Assembly: GCA_963971285.1 (NCBI GenBank)
Contig: OZ020252.1
Location: 13,491,662-13,555,661 of the forward strand
Length of the DNA stretch: 64,000 bases
Direction of reading: 5' to 3'
DNA from: Astropecten irregularis
Lineage: Eukaryota > Echinodermata > Asteroidea > Paxillosida > Astropectinidae
Part shown: positions 46,656 to 55,529 of the stretch, in pieces
Layout: each line of letters opens with the position of its first letter
How positions within the stretch are numbered: position 1 is the stretch's first letter
Notes under the pieces: model-generated
What the model was told of the DNA's origin: nothing
The model's input: only the letters and a program-made list of their open reading frames with translations
Database searches by the model: none
Made by a program: the position numbers and the translations under genes

Positions 46656-47954
46656 ATGGCGTCGACGAAGTATGGACGCAAACTGAATCCTTACCGAAGC
46701 CTAAAAGAACCGCTCGGGATCAAAGGCATCCGAAAGAGCGTGGTTGTACCCAACAACCCGTCTACCGTCGACCAGAATCAGCAGCTCCATGTCCGCTTTC
46801 CCAACCTCTCTGATCAAGATGTGATTGTTCCTGGAACGGCCCGCCTCGCATTTACCATCTCTCTGGACTCAACCGATGAAAACCGAACAGTTGTCCAGAA
46901 TCTTGGGCGGGCGATTGTGAGAAAGACCACAATCAAAATAAGTGGCAATGAGATCATGTCTGTAGACGATAACGATATCATCAACTGCTATTCCGACCTG
47001 TGGAAAACAAAACGAGAGCGGCAGTCTAATGCCTATCAGGGTATTGACGAGGCAGCGGGCAACATGCTGAAACTGAGGGTGGATGCTGAAGACGGCGACG
47101 AATCCCAGACAGAAGACAAGGCCATCGCAGATGCTTATGGCAACCGATTCGCGATCCCGCTAGACTTTGAGTTACTGGAGTCCCATATGCCATTCTTTCA
47201 GTCAGCCTTTGGCGATCGATTGGAGTACGAGCTGACCTTCAACGAATACAGCCGCGTTATCAAAACAACTGGTGAAAACAAGGCCAAGGCCACCTACGCC
47301 ATCGACAACATCTCTCTCGAGTTTGACACTGTGAGCGAGCCGAGCCTGGCCCGCATGATTCGCAATCGGTATAATGGCCGGCTTGCCATCCTCTATGACC
47401 GCATATTGCGCATTCGCAGGGTTACCCTCAACAAGAGTGAGACTCTGTGGAATGTAAACCTGCTCAACGCCGCTCGAAGCTTGAAGGGAATACTCATGTT
47501 GTTTGAAGATGAGCAAGCGGCGTTTGGTCGAAACACAGAATCTTTCTACAATCCCAAGATTGAAAAAGTCGAGGTCACGATCGAAGGGGTGCCAAACCAG
47601 CTGTATTCCCAAGGAATGCGGGCGCACCAGCAGTGGGATGAGGCCAGGAAATATTTCGCCAGCGCCCCTTCGACAAAGCGCCACCCCGACGTCGCTGCAG
47701 TCGCCAAAGACCTTGGACTGGCCGATGTAAAAATAGGGGAGTACCTAACGAGCAAGTACGGGCTATGGCTGGATATGAGAACCAGCGACGACGACTCGCT
47801 GCACGGCAGTGGCCGTCGCATAGTGAGTGGAGAAATCACTATCCAAATCACCAAAAAGGCGGAAACGGCGGGCGCATTGAACATGTACCTGTACGTCATC
47901 ATGGACTCGCAGATCAACATTGAAAATGGACGTTTTATCAACGCTCTGTACTAA
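46656..47954 (+). CDS. Polinton major capsid protein (double jelly-roll type)
   Basis: 432 residues. The sequence follows the capsid-type protein of animal Polintons: an N-terminal basic tail, a first beta-rich half (VPGTARLAFTISLDS, NLGRAIVRKTTIKISG, DLWKTKRERQSNAYQG), then IPLDFELLESHMPFFQSAFG, LEYELTFNEYSR, and a second half ending LYVIMDSQINIENGRFINAL. Such proteins are predicted to fold as two jelly-rolls and build icosahedral shells, as in adenoviruses and virophages. It overlaps the packaging ATPase gene by 29 bp, the classic capsid-ATPase pair. The fold is inferred from family resemblance. Confidence 0.85.
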   Translation: MASTKYGRKLNPYRSLKEPLGIKGIRKSVVVPNNPSTVDQNQQLHVRFPNLSDQDVIVPGTARLAFTISLDSTDENRTVVQNLGRAIVRKTTIKISGNEIMSVDDNDIINCYSDLWKTKRERQSNAYQGIDEAAGNMLKLRVDAEDGDESQTEDKAIADAYGNRFAIPLDFELLESHMPFFQSAFGDRLEYELTFNEYSRVIKTTGENKAKATYAIDNISLEFDTVSEPSLARMIRNRYNGRLAILYDRILRIRRVTLNKSETLWNVNLLNAARSLKGILMLFEDEQAAFGRNTESFYNPKIEKVEVTIEGVPNQLYSQGMRAHQQWDEARKYFASAPSTKRHPDVAAVAKDLGLADVKIGEYLTSKYGLWLDMRTSDDDSLHGSGRRIVSGEITIQITKKAETAGALNMYLYVIMDSQINIENGRFINALY

Positions 47955-48552
47955 TGGTCACGCGATTATTTGCGGGCAGACTGGCTGCGGCAAAACGGTC
48001 TTTACCCTGGACCTCCTCGAGCTACCCAGCTCTCGTGGTGGTTACAGAGACACGTTTGCGCACATCGTCATATTATGCCCTACAGCGCGCTGGAACAAAA
48101 GTTACCACGAGCGGCGCTGGGTCTGGACCGACCCGGAGGTTTACATTGTCGACCCCGGCGACAAACTTCACGAATATCTGGGAGTTTTTTACTCGATATT
48201 TGCCTGTGAACCAACGTTGTACATCATTGACGACTGCTCGGCCAATAAAGCCCTGACAAAAAAGAAAGATGTGTTGTCAGAGCTTGCATTTTCGGGCCGC
48301 CATGCCTCTCAATCTGTGTGGGTCTTAACGCAGAAGTATAACTCGGTCCTAAAAGACCTCCGTGAGCAGACAAAGTGGATCGCTATCTTCCACTGCAAAG
48401 ATAGGGATTCCTTCGAAGATTGCCTGCGAGAAAACGATGTAATCCCAACAAAAGAAGAGCGAGCTGCGCTAAGGAAACAGCTTTCTGAAGCTAAACATGC
48501 TAAGCTCATACTAAAGACTGATCAGCCAGCTGCTTATCGGTTGTTAACATAA
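47926..48552 (+). CDS. Polinton genome-packaging ATPase (FtsK/HerA, A32-like)
   Basis: 208 residues from MDVLSTLCTNGHAIICGQ; the ATG is used rather than a nearby upstream TTG. Walker A is GQTGCGKT at about 17-24, Walker B is LYIIDD at about 98-103, and the third motif (LAFSGRHASQSVWVLTQ) at about 120-136 is typical of poxvirus A32-type packaging ATPases. Such enzymes pump DNA into preformed capsids. The start lies inside the end of the capsid gene, so translation of the two is probably linked or they come from separate overlapping transcripts. The stop is followed at once by an 11-bp tandem array. Confidence 0.92.
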   Translation: MDVLSTLCTNGHAIICGQTGCGKTVFTLDLLELPSSRGGYRDTFAHIVILCPTARWNKSYHERRWVWTDPEVYIVDPGDKLHEYLGVFYSIFACEPTLYIIDDCSANKALTKKKDVLSELAFSGRHASQSVWVLTQKYNSVLKDLREQTKWIAIFHCKDRDSFEDCLRENDVIPTKEERAALRKQLSEAKHAKLILKTDQPAAYRLLT

Positions 48553-48625
48553 GCTGAACAACTGCTGAACAACTGCTGAACAACTGCTGAACAACTGCTG
48601 AACAACTGCTGAACAACTGCTTAAC
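48551..48625 (+). repeat. 11-bp tandem array between two Polinton genes
   Basis: About seven head-to-tail copies of CTGAACAACTG starting at the ATPase stop codon and running to a few bases before the ATG at 48630. The unit length is not a multiple of three, and the array falls in the gap between the two frames. Confidence 0.93.
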
Positions 48626-48629
48626 AACT

Positions 48630-49391
48630 ATGTTGGAGCTTTGGATGCAGACGACGACGCTGATAGCAGTTGTTGCTAATTCTATGTTATTGTGTTATCT
48701 TTTGTTGGAGTATATTAGACTTAAGCGCGGAATAACATACGTGCGAAGTGTTGTCCGCAACATGGCAAACGCGGATGAATTAATCGACCAGCTGTTGGCT
48801 CAAGAGGGTGCCAAAGAGAAAAGCGCGGGTACCACTGTAGCGACGACAATCGACACAGTGGGACAAGAACACAAACGAGCCCGTCTGGCGGCAATCGTAG
48901 CTGGTGGTACAGCCAAGAAATACCTGGGTAAACAGCCGACTCTCGCACAAGTTGACGAGATGACCGATGACGAGGTCTCCAAACACTATGGACGCTATGA
49001 GGCACGCCTTGGGGCCTCAATGACAAAAACGCTCGGAGCTGCCGCGCTGCAGATGTATGCGATGTTAGCGGGCGGAGTTCTACCCATTCCGCCTAAAAAT
49101 AGGCCCCAGCTTGTCGCAGACCTTTCCGAAGACCCCTTTGTTCAGCATGCACTGACTACTGCTTGCTGCGAGCTATATTATCGCTATGGGATGTACCTAG
49201 CTCCGATGACGGCGGCGATGACCACAGCTAAACACTGTCGATTTGGAGAGCAGGTATCTCTTACAAATACGGAAGATGGAGGAGACGACATTGAAATCGA
49301 TGCCCCCGCAGGAGACGGCCCCGCAGGAGACAGCCCCGCAAGAACCTGCCCAGGAGGCGACCCCTCCAACGCAAGAGAGGGTGACGAGTAA
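48630..49391 (+). CDS. Polinton membrane-anchored protein, unknown function
   Basis: 253 residues. An N-terminal hydrophobic helix (TTLIAVVANSMLLCYLLLEY, about residues 9-28) is followed by a basic turn and a conserved-looking core: KYLGKQPTLAQVDEMTDDEV, then YEARLGASMTKTLGAAALQM, then CCELYYRYGMYLAPMTAAMT. The C-terminus is acidic and Gly/Asp/Pro-rich. The type recurs in Polintons of cnidarians and echinoderms, usually near the capsid genes; no function is known to me. Its 3' end overlaps the next gene by 116 bp in another frame. Confidence 0.75.
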   Translation: MLELWMQTTTLIAVVANSMLLCYLLLEYIRLKRGITYVRSVVRNMANADELIDQLLAQEGAKEKSAGTTVATTIDTVGQEHKRARLAAIVAGGTAKKYLGKQPTLAQVDEMTDDEVSKHYGRYEARLGASMTKTLGAAALQMYAMLAGGVLPIPPKNRPQLVADLSEDPFVQHALTTACCELYYRYGMYLAPMTAAMTTAKHCRFGEQVSLTNTEDGGDDIEIDAPAGDGPAGDSPARTCPGGDPSNAREGDE

Positions 49392-49740
49392 GAACCCGAA
49401 GAAAGTCGCGGCTGGTCAAAAGGGCGCGGCTGTCAGAAAAGCAAAACAAAAAGCACTGCTTAAACAGCTTCAAAAGGCCAAAGAGGGTCTCCAGCCATCT
49501 CAAACCACCCAGCCCGCCGAAACCGCTGAAACTGCGCCTGCTGGGACAGCGACTTTTCAGCCGCAGGGCTCATGGATAGCGTGTGCAGTCCTCGCAGCTG
49601 CCGCTGTTGGCGCCGCGCTATATGCGCAAAAACCCGCTCCCCCTGCTGCAAATAAAGACGCGCGGGCAAAAGCCGCCCCTGTCGAGGCAAGAAAAAATGT
49701 ACTATTAGACGAACAATCTGACCCCTTTCATATGCAGTAA
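49276..49740 (+). CDS. Polinton small basic membrane protein, overlapping gene
   Basis: 154 residues from MEETTLKSMPPQETAPQ; an upstream non-ATG extension was rejected. Pro/Gln/Thr repeats open the protein, followed by a basic segment (VTSKNPKKVAAGQKGAAVRK) and one hydrophobic helix (SWIACAVLAAAAVGAALYA, near residues 100-118). The KNPKKVAAGQKG block is the part I have seen in other Polinton small proteins. The low-complexity front half lies over the acidic tail of the preceding gene, so that DNA is read in two frames. Function unknown; a membrane or DNA-associated virion component is plausible. Confidence 0.65.
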   Translation: MEETTLKSMPPQETAPQETAPQEPAQEATPPTQERVTSKNPKKVAAGQKGAAVRKAKQKALLKQLQKAKEGLQPSQTTQPAETAETAPAGTATFQPQGSWIACAVLAAAAVGAALYAQKPAPPAANKDARAKAAPVEARKNVLLDEQSDPFHMQ

Positions 49741-49757
49741 CGCTGGATGCCACCACC

Positions 49758-49997
49758 ATGTCTACTCCCAGTACAGACGGCAAACAGCTTGCCAATTTGG
49801 CATACCACTCCGCCGTTGTGAGTGGGCTTGCAATTGGGTACGCCGCACTTGGCAAAAAAATCACGAAAGGTGCTACACCAAAATTGGACTTTGTGCCGTA
49901 CGATGCCGGCATGGTCATTCTGGATGTGGGCCTGGCCATGGCCACCAAGGATATGCTCGTGAAGCAGGGGATACTCCCCGCTGACATATTGAAGTAA
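49758..49997 (+). CDS. Polinton small conserved protein
   Basis: 79 residues. The pattern LAYHSAVVSGLAIGYAALGK, then PKLDFVPYDAGMVILDVGLA and MATKDMLVKQGILPADI, is strongly characteristic of a small protein found beside capsid genes in many animal Polintons. Two hydrophobic segments suggest membrane association. Function unknown to me. It starts 18 bp after the previous stop and ends 23 bp before the next ATG, so it sits in a tight same-strand cluster. Confidence 0.8.
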   Translation: MSTPSTDGKQLANLAYHSAVVSGLAIGYAALGKKITKGATPKLDFVPYDAGMVILDVGLAMATKDMLVKQGILPADILK

Positions 49998-50020
49998 ACG
50001 CTTTGTATAGTCGTGACAAG

Positions 50021-50443
50021 ATGGCGTCTATAGCGGTGCTTGTAGGTGGAGCATTGGTGAACGCGCTCGCGTTCTCAGGGTCAAACTTTCTCTTCTCGTC
50101 GTTAAGCGGTTCCAGCGAGGAGCGAAAACGACATGACCAAGCCATAGAACAACTCCAAGCTGCACAGGCCGAATGGTCGCGCAAGCGGGCTGAACGTCTT
50201 AACTGGATCAATGAAGAGCTGCGCCGCCAGGGACACGCCGTGCACACTTTCCGCGATGTTGATGAAGCCATCCGCCAATACAATCTTGTCACTGCTGGCA
50301 GCGGCGTTGTGCTAGCACAGGAACCGGAACCCAGGCTGTCAGATTTTTACCAACCATCGCCGGAGCAGCGCGATAGAGAAATCGCCTTTGTAGTCGTGGG
50401 ACTGGGGGCCACTTCGGTCGCAGCCTATATGCTCACCAGGTGA
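50021..50443 (+). CDS. Polinton small protein with charged helix
   Basis: 140 residues from MASIAVLVGGALVNALAFSG; the ATG is preferred over an upstream non-ATG start. A hydrophobic N-terminus is followed by a charged helix (SSEERKRHDQAIEQLQAAQA, RKRAERLNWINEELRRQG), FRDVDEAIRQYNLVT and SDFYQPSPEQ, with a second hydrophobic stretch at the end (FVVVGLGATSVAAYML). It is a recurrent Polinton small protein, probably with both ends in a membrane. Function unknown. It lies last in the run of small genes before the integrase. Confidence 0.78.
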   Translation: MASIAVLVGGALVNALAFSGSNFLFSSLSGSSEERKRHDQAIEQLQAAQAEWSRKRAERLNWINEELRRQGHAVHTFRDVDEAIRQYNLVTAGSGVVLAQEPEPRLSDFYQPSPEQRDREIAFVVVGLGATSVAAYMLTR

Positions 50444-50524
50444 TTGCCGAGGCAATCGAATTAAAAACCCACCTGAGCCCGGCCTGTTGGAGACTGATCG
50501 GGTTGCTTGAATATCTCGCAAGGC

Positions 50525-51550
50525 ATGGCCGCCAGTCCAATGTCTGCTCGCTTGGCAGCAAAGCTGTCTCGCATCTACTATAGCCCCCGCGGCTACTGGA
50601 AGGGACTAGCGGCGATTAAAAACCTCTCGGCTGCTGCTAAGATCTCTGAAGAGGCTGCTCGGGCTTGGCTTAAAAAGCAGGCAATTTGGCAGATCTACCT
50701 GCCCGCTCCGAGGCACATTCCAAGACCAAAATTCGATGTAGCCGTGCCCAACGAGGTTCACCAGGCTGACCTGCTCTTTCTCCCCCGCGACCGCCTCCGT
50801 CGCAAGACGTACAAGTACGCACTCACCGTCGTTGACGTTGCCTCGCGCTATAAGGAAGCCGAGCCTCTGGCAACGAAGGAGGCCAAAGAAGTTGCCGACG
50901 CCCTGTCTCGCATTTACAAACGAGGCCCGTTGAGGTGGCCCAGGCTGCTTCAGGTCGACCCTGGACGTGAGTTCATGGGTGCGGTCAATCAGCTGCTCGC
51001 GAAGCACAATGTCGAGGTCAGGCGAGGCCGTGTTGACATTCACCGAGACCAGGGAATCGTGGAGCGATTCAATCGGACCTTGGCTGAGCGGCTCTTTGGG
51101 TACCAATACGCTCAAGAGATGAGGCTTTCTGAGGGCCAAAGGTCGACTGAATGGGTGGCCCGGTTGCCCGCTGTAGTTGCTGCCTTAAATGGAGAAGTGA
51201 CTCGGTTGACTGGTAAAAGACCGTCTGAGGCCATCAAGGCTAAAACGGTGACGCAAACGCCCTCCTCCGTCGTTCCAGGCCGCCCCGTTGGCTCTAGTGA
51301 GCAAAGGATCCCTTCAGACGTTGGTGTTCGCTATCTGTATCAGCCCGGCGAGCTGGAGGGCGGCCGCCGTCGCGCCACCGATCCAACGTGGTCCCTGGAT
51401 GTGTACCGGCTCGGACGCTCGGTGACCAAGCCCAACGAGCCCGTGCTCTACTATTTGCTGGATGGACCTGCCCGTGGCTTTGTCCGGGAGGAGCTCCTCG
51501 TGACGCCTCCTGATACCCAGCTACCGCCGGATGGGATTCTCAAGCGTTGA
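50525..51550 (+). CDS. Polinton retrovirus-type integrase
   Basis: 341 residues from MAASPMSARLAAKLSRIYYS; the ATG is used rather than the upstream TTG. An N-terminal helical region (YYSPRGYWKGLAAIKNLSAA) resembles those of Polinton integrases. The rve catalytic core carries Asp82 (HQADLLFL), Asp145 (LLQVDPGREF) and Glu180 (GIVERFNRTL), with 34 residues between the last two. A C-terminal chromo-like or SH3-like segment follows. The enzyme catalyses insertion of the element and creates the 6-bp target duplication seen at its ends. It is convergent with the polymerase gene, overlapping it by 11 bp. Confidence 0.92.
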   Translation: MAASPMSARLAAKLSRIYYSPRGYWKGLAAIKNLSAAAKISEEAARAWLKKQAIWQIYLPAPRHIPRPKFDVAVPNEVHQADLLFLPRDRLRRKTYKYALTVVDVASRYKEAEPLATKEAKEVADALSRIYKRGPLRWPRLLQVDPGREFMGAVNQLLAKHNVEVRRGRVDIHRDQGIVERFNRTLAERLFGYQYAQEMRLSEGQRSTEWVARLPAVVAALNGEVTRLTGKRPSEAIKAKTVTQTPSSVVPGRPVGSSEQRIPSDVGVRYLYQPGELEGGRRRATDPTWSLDVYRLGRSVTKPNEPVLYYLLDGPARGFVREELLVTPPDTQLPPDGILKR

Positions 51551-54500
51551 TGTCTGCAGCGCCTCTTTTTCGGTTGCACTCCAAACAAGTCAGCCTGATA
51601 TTGTCCCCCGTATGGCCCTTGGTGTTGTCCTTCCGGTCCACACTGAATTGCTGTAGGTCTTTGGGCTGGTAGCTCCATAGGAGCTCAATATTGCAAGCGG
51701 CGCAGCGGTTATTTTGGGCTTTCTTGGTTTGCTGAATGTGCTTGACCTGCAGGTTAAATCTGAGCCCCTTGGCCTGGTCCTGCCGCTTGTAGGCCACAAG
51801 CTTCCTCTGGATCGTTTTGCGGAGCTGTTGCTCGGTGGGTTGCCTGTCCTCAGGGCCCTCCTCTGGGGGGCAAACTACCCGTTCGAGCTGGTGCAAGTAT
51901 TCCACTCTAGAGACCGCGAGGTAGGCAAGGTTTGACCACTGGAGATAGTCGTCGACGATCCAGACTTTTTTGGGATCCCCGACCGTCAGACCCTGGCTCG
52001 AATGGACTGTCATGACGTAGCCGAGAGCCCAGTCGTGCCCCCACTTGCCGTCCATAACCTCTTTGGCATAGCAGACGGGCACTTCAACGATGTCATTGAG
52101 GACGAGCTCTTCTTGTCTAGCTACAGGCCCTGGAATTGTTACCATGATGTTTTGCCTACGAGTGTCCTCGGGGCGATAGAGTAGTGGCACTGGCAAACCC
52201 GGGAAGTGTTCCTCATGTCGCCGAAATAGCAGCTCCTCTGCCCGGTCGCGCACCTTTTGGCGCGAGGTCAAGATGAGGTCGCTTGGTTTCCACTCTTCTA
52301 CGAATCTGTCCCACCCAAGACAACTAGGGAGCGCTTGTCTCATCTCCCGGCACTGCACTCTATCGCACCTGAGACGGATGCGTCTTTTCAGGGCCTTGAG
52401 GGTAGGGTCTTTTGCCCTATGGTCATTCTCGACCTCCTCATAATAGGCTACTCTAGTCTGTAGCCAATAATGTGGCATCTCTCCGGATATAGGTGGTGGC
52501 TGGCCATGATCACCACAACAGATAACTTGGACCCCTCTATGCTCTAGCCATCCTATAAAGATCTCTAGAATATGGCGGGGTACAGTGCATATCTCATCCC
52601 ATATGCAGACGCGGGGGATATACTTCTGACCCATTCTCTCTGGGGTCCACTTGGTCTGTCCACTCCATCGGAAGAAGCTGTGATATGTTTGAGCCTTAAC
52701 ACCTCTAGATCTCATTTCTTTAGCCAGACGATGAGTAGGTGTGAATACTAGAGGATTTCTACACCTAAACAACTCAATGGCTCTGGTGGTCTTACCACTA
52801 CCCCCACCACCATTCAGATAGCTCAATTGATATCTTGTCAGTGGGTCGGCATGGCCCGGTGCAGTGCTGGGAGGGAGGGCATTTTCGCCTTTCAGATATT
52901 CGGGCTTGGGGAGATAGGCAGCGTGCTCTTGAGGCATGAATAGCGCCTCACCCTTATCGCGCCACTTCCCTGGGGCAACTGCACCCTTCCTCGGTGGCCG
53001 CCTGGTTGGCCCGTCGTGGCTCCAGACACAGATCAGGCAGTACCCCGGCGGGTGGAGGTCGGGCGGGACGTATGCCGGGTCGCCCTCGAGCTTGTGTATG
53101 GCCGTCTTACGGACATAGAGGCTGTCGGTGGCCACCCTTACAGCCTCCGCGGGCTCGAACCTCATCAACATAGAGAGCAGGTTGATATGGGCGTACGCCA
53201 GCATGGAGGCCCTTAGGTGGGTATACTGCGGCTGCGAGCCGTCGTAATACGTGAGAACGTGTCCCAATGGGCATTTCATAGGTGCCCCGACGAGACTACC
53301 ACTCTCACGGGTGTCTCTGACTAGGTAATCTAATTCCCCTTGATCTTTTACTAACCGCCGAGTAAGCTTCTTACCATCAGCAGCGTTGCCCTGAGTGAAC
53401 TTACCTATAATACTGCAGCCCAGATCACGGTCCTCTGGGAACCATACGTCAGTTTGGCTCTTATATGATATAATAGCTTCACGTACAGTGAGAGAGGCTA
53501 GTAGACCAGATTCTTTCAGATAGGTTAAGAGCGGTGTGGGTGCCCAAGCGCTCTCCGCGAAATGCCTCCCAAACCAAGCGGGGATGACGGGGTGGCAGTC
53601 GGCGAACCCCCATTCCACGACCTCGGCGAAGCCCGTGCCTATGTTTTCGGGGAGAGGGCCGTTGACCGACACGCGGGTCATGCGGTGGGTTGGATGCCCA
53701 AATCGTTCGAAATAGGGCTTGGCCTCTCCCTGGCCCTGGAAGCTTGCTGGGTAGCAGACCTTCATGTCTATGCTGACGATATCTCTCGTGTCATAGTCCA
53801 TGGAGTTCCAGAGGCCGCCGTGGCCGTGCTCTACGCAGGCCTTTTGAATGTCATGGAGAAGGCTGGCCGGGGTGGGCTTCCACCCGTTCTTTTCTCTGGC
53901 TATCACGCTGGCTGCGTGGTTTTCACCGAATACCTTATCAGCGAGAGTTACATCACCTAGACCTTCACATACTCTTTCGATCCTAGCATGGGTCTCACGC
54001 GTTCTATAGGTGCGGCCATCTTGTATTACAAACTGTTCTACACTGAGATCATGGCCATTCCCACCTAACAACCAGATCGCTAATGGCTCACCACGAGTAG
54101 CTTCTTGGATTGCTTTCCATACATCACCGGAATAAAAGCGGACTTCTCGACCTTGCGGGAACTGGAGGTCTTTAGACCATGCATGGCCGTTGTGGTAGAT
54201 GAGCTCTACCTTCCCGTAGGTTCTGTCGCCTCGTCTCTGGTATTTTCCGCTGTTATACATCTCCTCTCCGGCTATGTCCCTTAGAATGATCGACCTGGAA
54301 AGGATCTTTTCCAGCTCAGCCACATCACTGATCGTGGCCCCAGTGTTGTGTACTTTATTTTCCCACACCTCTATTTTCTGACGCCTTATGGCTGTCAACC
54401 CCTGGCCCCTTGCGGCGCCCTTAAAGTGCTCTAATACTCGCATAGCCACACAATTGAGATCACCATCTCTCAGGGGGGCTAGGTTGGCCAGATCTGGATC

Positions 54501-55493
54501 TCTTAGGGGATATAGCCCGTATATAACTGCGGTGACTGGATAGGCCCGTTGGTAATATACCTGGTCGATACCAGTTAAAACACCCGGTTTGGTGTCTCTA
54601 GATATAACGATGACTCCCTCCCCTTTTTTCCTTTCTAGCCGTACGGGGTCCAGTTTGTCCTCAATGACCCACTCACCTTCGATCTGCTCCCGGAGGAACT
54701 TGAGTCTCAGAATGAACTCGCCCTCCGGAAGAACAGCGAGGAGTTGTGCCGCTCTCCCGTCGGTCATGCGGGCCTCTAGACTAACCCCACTTGCTTCTGC
54801 CCTCCATGTAGAAAAGGCCCCAATGGCACCGTCGACCTCAAACTCAGATTTTGCGTCTGTAAGGATTTCAACCCAGTTCGCTGCTGGTAATTGGGCTGGG
54901 TGAGGGGCCTGCTCATCAAGGCCTAGGAAGACGGGGGCCTCATCAGGTCCATTTCTTTCCTCTCGGATACGTTCCAGCCTATCGCGTAGCTCCTGTAGGG
55001 CCACTTCCGACCTTGGGTAAGGCGGCCACTCTCCAGTCTCCCTCTGAAACTCCTCACTCAGTGCTCGTGCTCTTAAAGAGTACGAGCGGTCATCATCATG
55101 ATTGGGACCCTCCGGCAGTTGTGCCTGTGGGTCGGGATGATTCACGCGATAACGCCGTGCAGCACGACGCTCGCTTTCGCGCTCTCTCTGTTCTAGAGTG
55201 CGCCGGGCCCTGCGCGCTCGCGCAAGGCTGTTTGCTCTTACGAGCTGTTCTGGGGTACGCCGCTCCCTTCGCTCTCGCGCGAGGCGGCTATCGCGCTCTC
55301 TCTGTTCTTGAGTGCGCCGGTCCCTGCGATCTCGCGCAAGGCGGTTTGCTCTTTCGAGCTGGTCTGGGGTACGCCGCTCCCTTCGCGCTCGCGCGAGGCG
55401 GCTATCGCGCTCTCTCTGTTCTAGAGTGCGCCGGTCCCTGCGATCTCGCGCAAGGCGGTTTCGTCTCTCTCGTGCTGCAGCGCTCATCGGCAT
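51540..55493 (-). CDS. Polinton DNA polymerase B - SF1 helicase - HNH fusion
   Basis: 1317 residues. Residues about 5-110 are five 19-residue Arg-rich repeats (RDRRDRRTLEQRERDSRLA), like STPR DNA-binding repeats. A family B polymerase region follows, with a motif A-like segment (SIDMKVCYPASF, near 578) and a motif C-like segment (VATDSLYV, near 790), as in protein-primed polymerases. Then a superfamily 1 helicase: Walker A GGGGSGKTT near 898, Walker B VCIWDE near 964, CCGDHGQPPP near 994, TVHSSQGLT near 1167. The C-terminus is an HNH-type module (CAAC, FSVDRKDN, GHT, CLECN). It would replicate the element. Polymerase motifs are divergent, so that part is less certain than the helicase and HNH parts. 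Confidence 0.85.
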   Translation of the reverse strand: MPMSAAARERRNRLARDRRDRRTLEQRERDSRLARARRERRTPDQLERANRLARDRRDRRTQEQRERDSRLARERRERRTPEQLVRANSLARARRARRTLEQRERESERRAARRYRVNHPDPQAQLPEGPNHDDDRSYSLRARALSEEFQRETGEWPPYPRSEVALQELRDRLERIREERNGPDEAPVFLGLDEQAPHPAQLPAANWVEILTDAKSEFEVDGAIGAFSTWRAEASGVSLEARMTDGRAAQLLAVLPEGEFILRLKFLREQIEGEWVIEDKLDPVRLERKKGEGVIVISRDTKPGVLTGIDQVYYQRAYPVTAVIYGLYPLRDPDLANLAPLRDGDLNCVAMRVLEHFKGAARGQGLTAIRRQKIEVWENKVHNTGATISDVAELEKILSRSIILRDIAGEEMYNSGKYQRRGDRTYGKVELIYHNGHAWSKDLQFPQGREVRFYSGDVWKAIQEATRGEPLAIWLLGGNGHDLSVEQFVIQDGRTYRTRETHARIERVCEGLGDVTLADKVFGENHAASVIAREKNGWKPTPASLLHDIQKACVEHGHGGLWNSMDYDTRDIVSIDMKVCYPASFQGQGEAKPYFERFGHPTHRMTRVSVNGPLPENIGTGFAEVVEWGFADCHPVIPAWFGRHFAESAWAPTPLLTYLKESGLLASLTVREAIISYKSQTDVWFPEDRDLGCSIIGKFTQGNAADGKKLTRRLVKDQGELDYLVRDTRESGSLVGAPMKCPLGHVLTYYDGSQPQYTHLRASMLAYAHINLLSMLMRFEPAEAVRVATDSLYVRKTAIHKLEGDPAYVPPDLHPPGYCLICVWSHDGPTRRPPRKGAVAPGKWRDKGEALFMPQEHAAYLPKPEYLKGENALPPSTAPGHADPLTRYQLSYLNGGGGSGKTTRAIELFRCRNPLVFTPTHRLAKEMRSRGVKAQTYHSFFRWSGQTKWTPERMGQKYIPRVCIWDEICTVPRHILEIFIGWLEHRGVQVICCGDHGQPPPISGEMPHYWLQTRVAYYEEVENDHRAKDPTLKALKRRIRLRCDRVQCREMRQALPSCLGWDRFVEEWKPSDLILTSRQKVRDRAEELLFRRHEEHFPGLPVPLLYRPEDTRRQNIMVTIPGPVARQEELVLNDIVEVPVCYAKEVMDGKWGHDWALGYVMTVHSSQGLTVGDPKKVWIVDDYLQWSNLAYLAVSRVEYLHQLERVVCPPEEGPEDRQPTEQQLRKTIQRKLVAYKRQDQAKGLRFNLQVKHIQQTKKAQNNRCAACNIELLWSYQPKDLQQFSVDRKDNTKGHTGDNIRLTCLECNRKRGAADINA

Positions 55494-55529
55494 GGTGCTT
55501 GATGAGTATACTCATAGGAGCACACTTCT

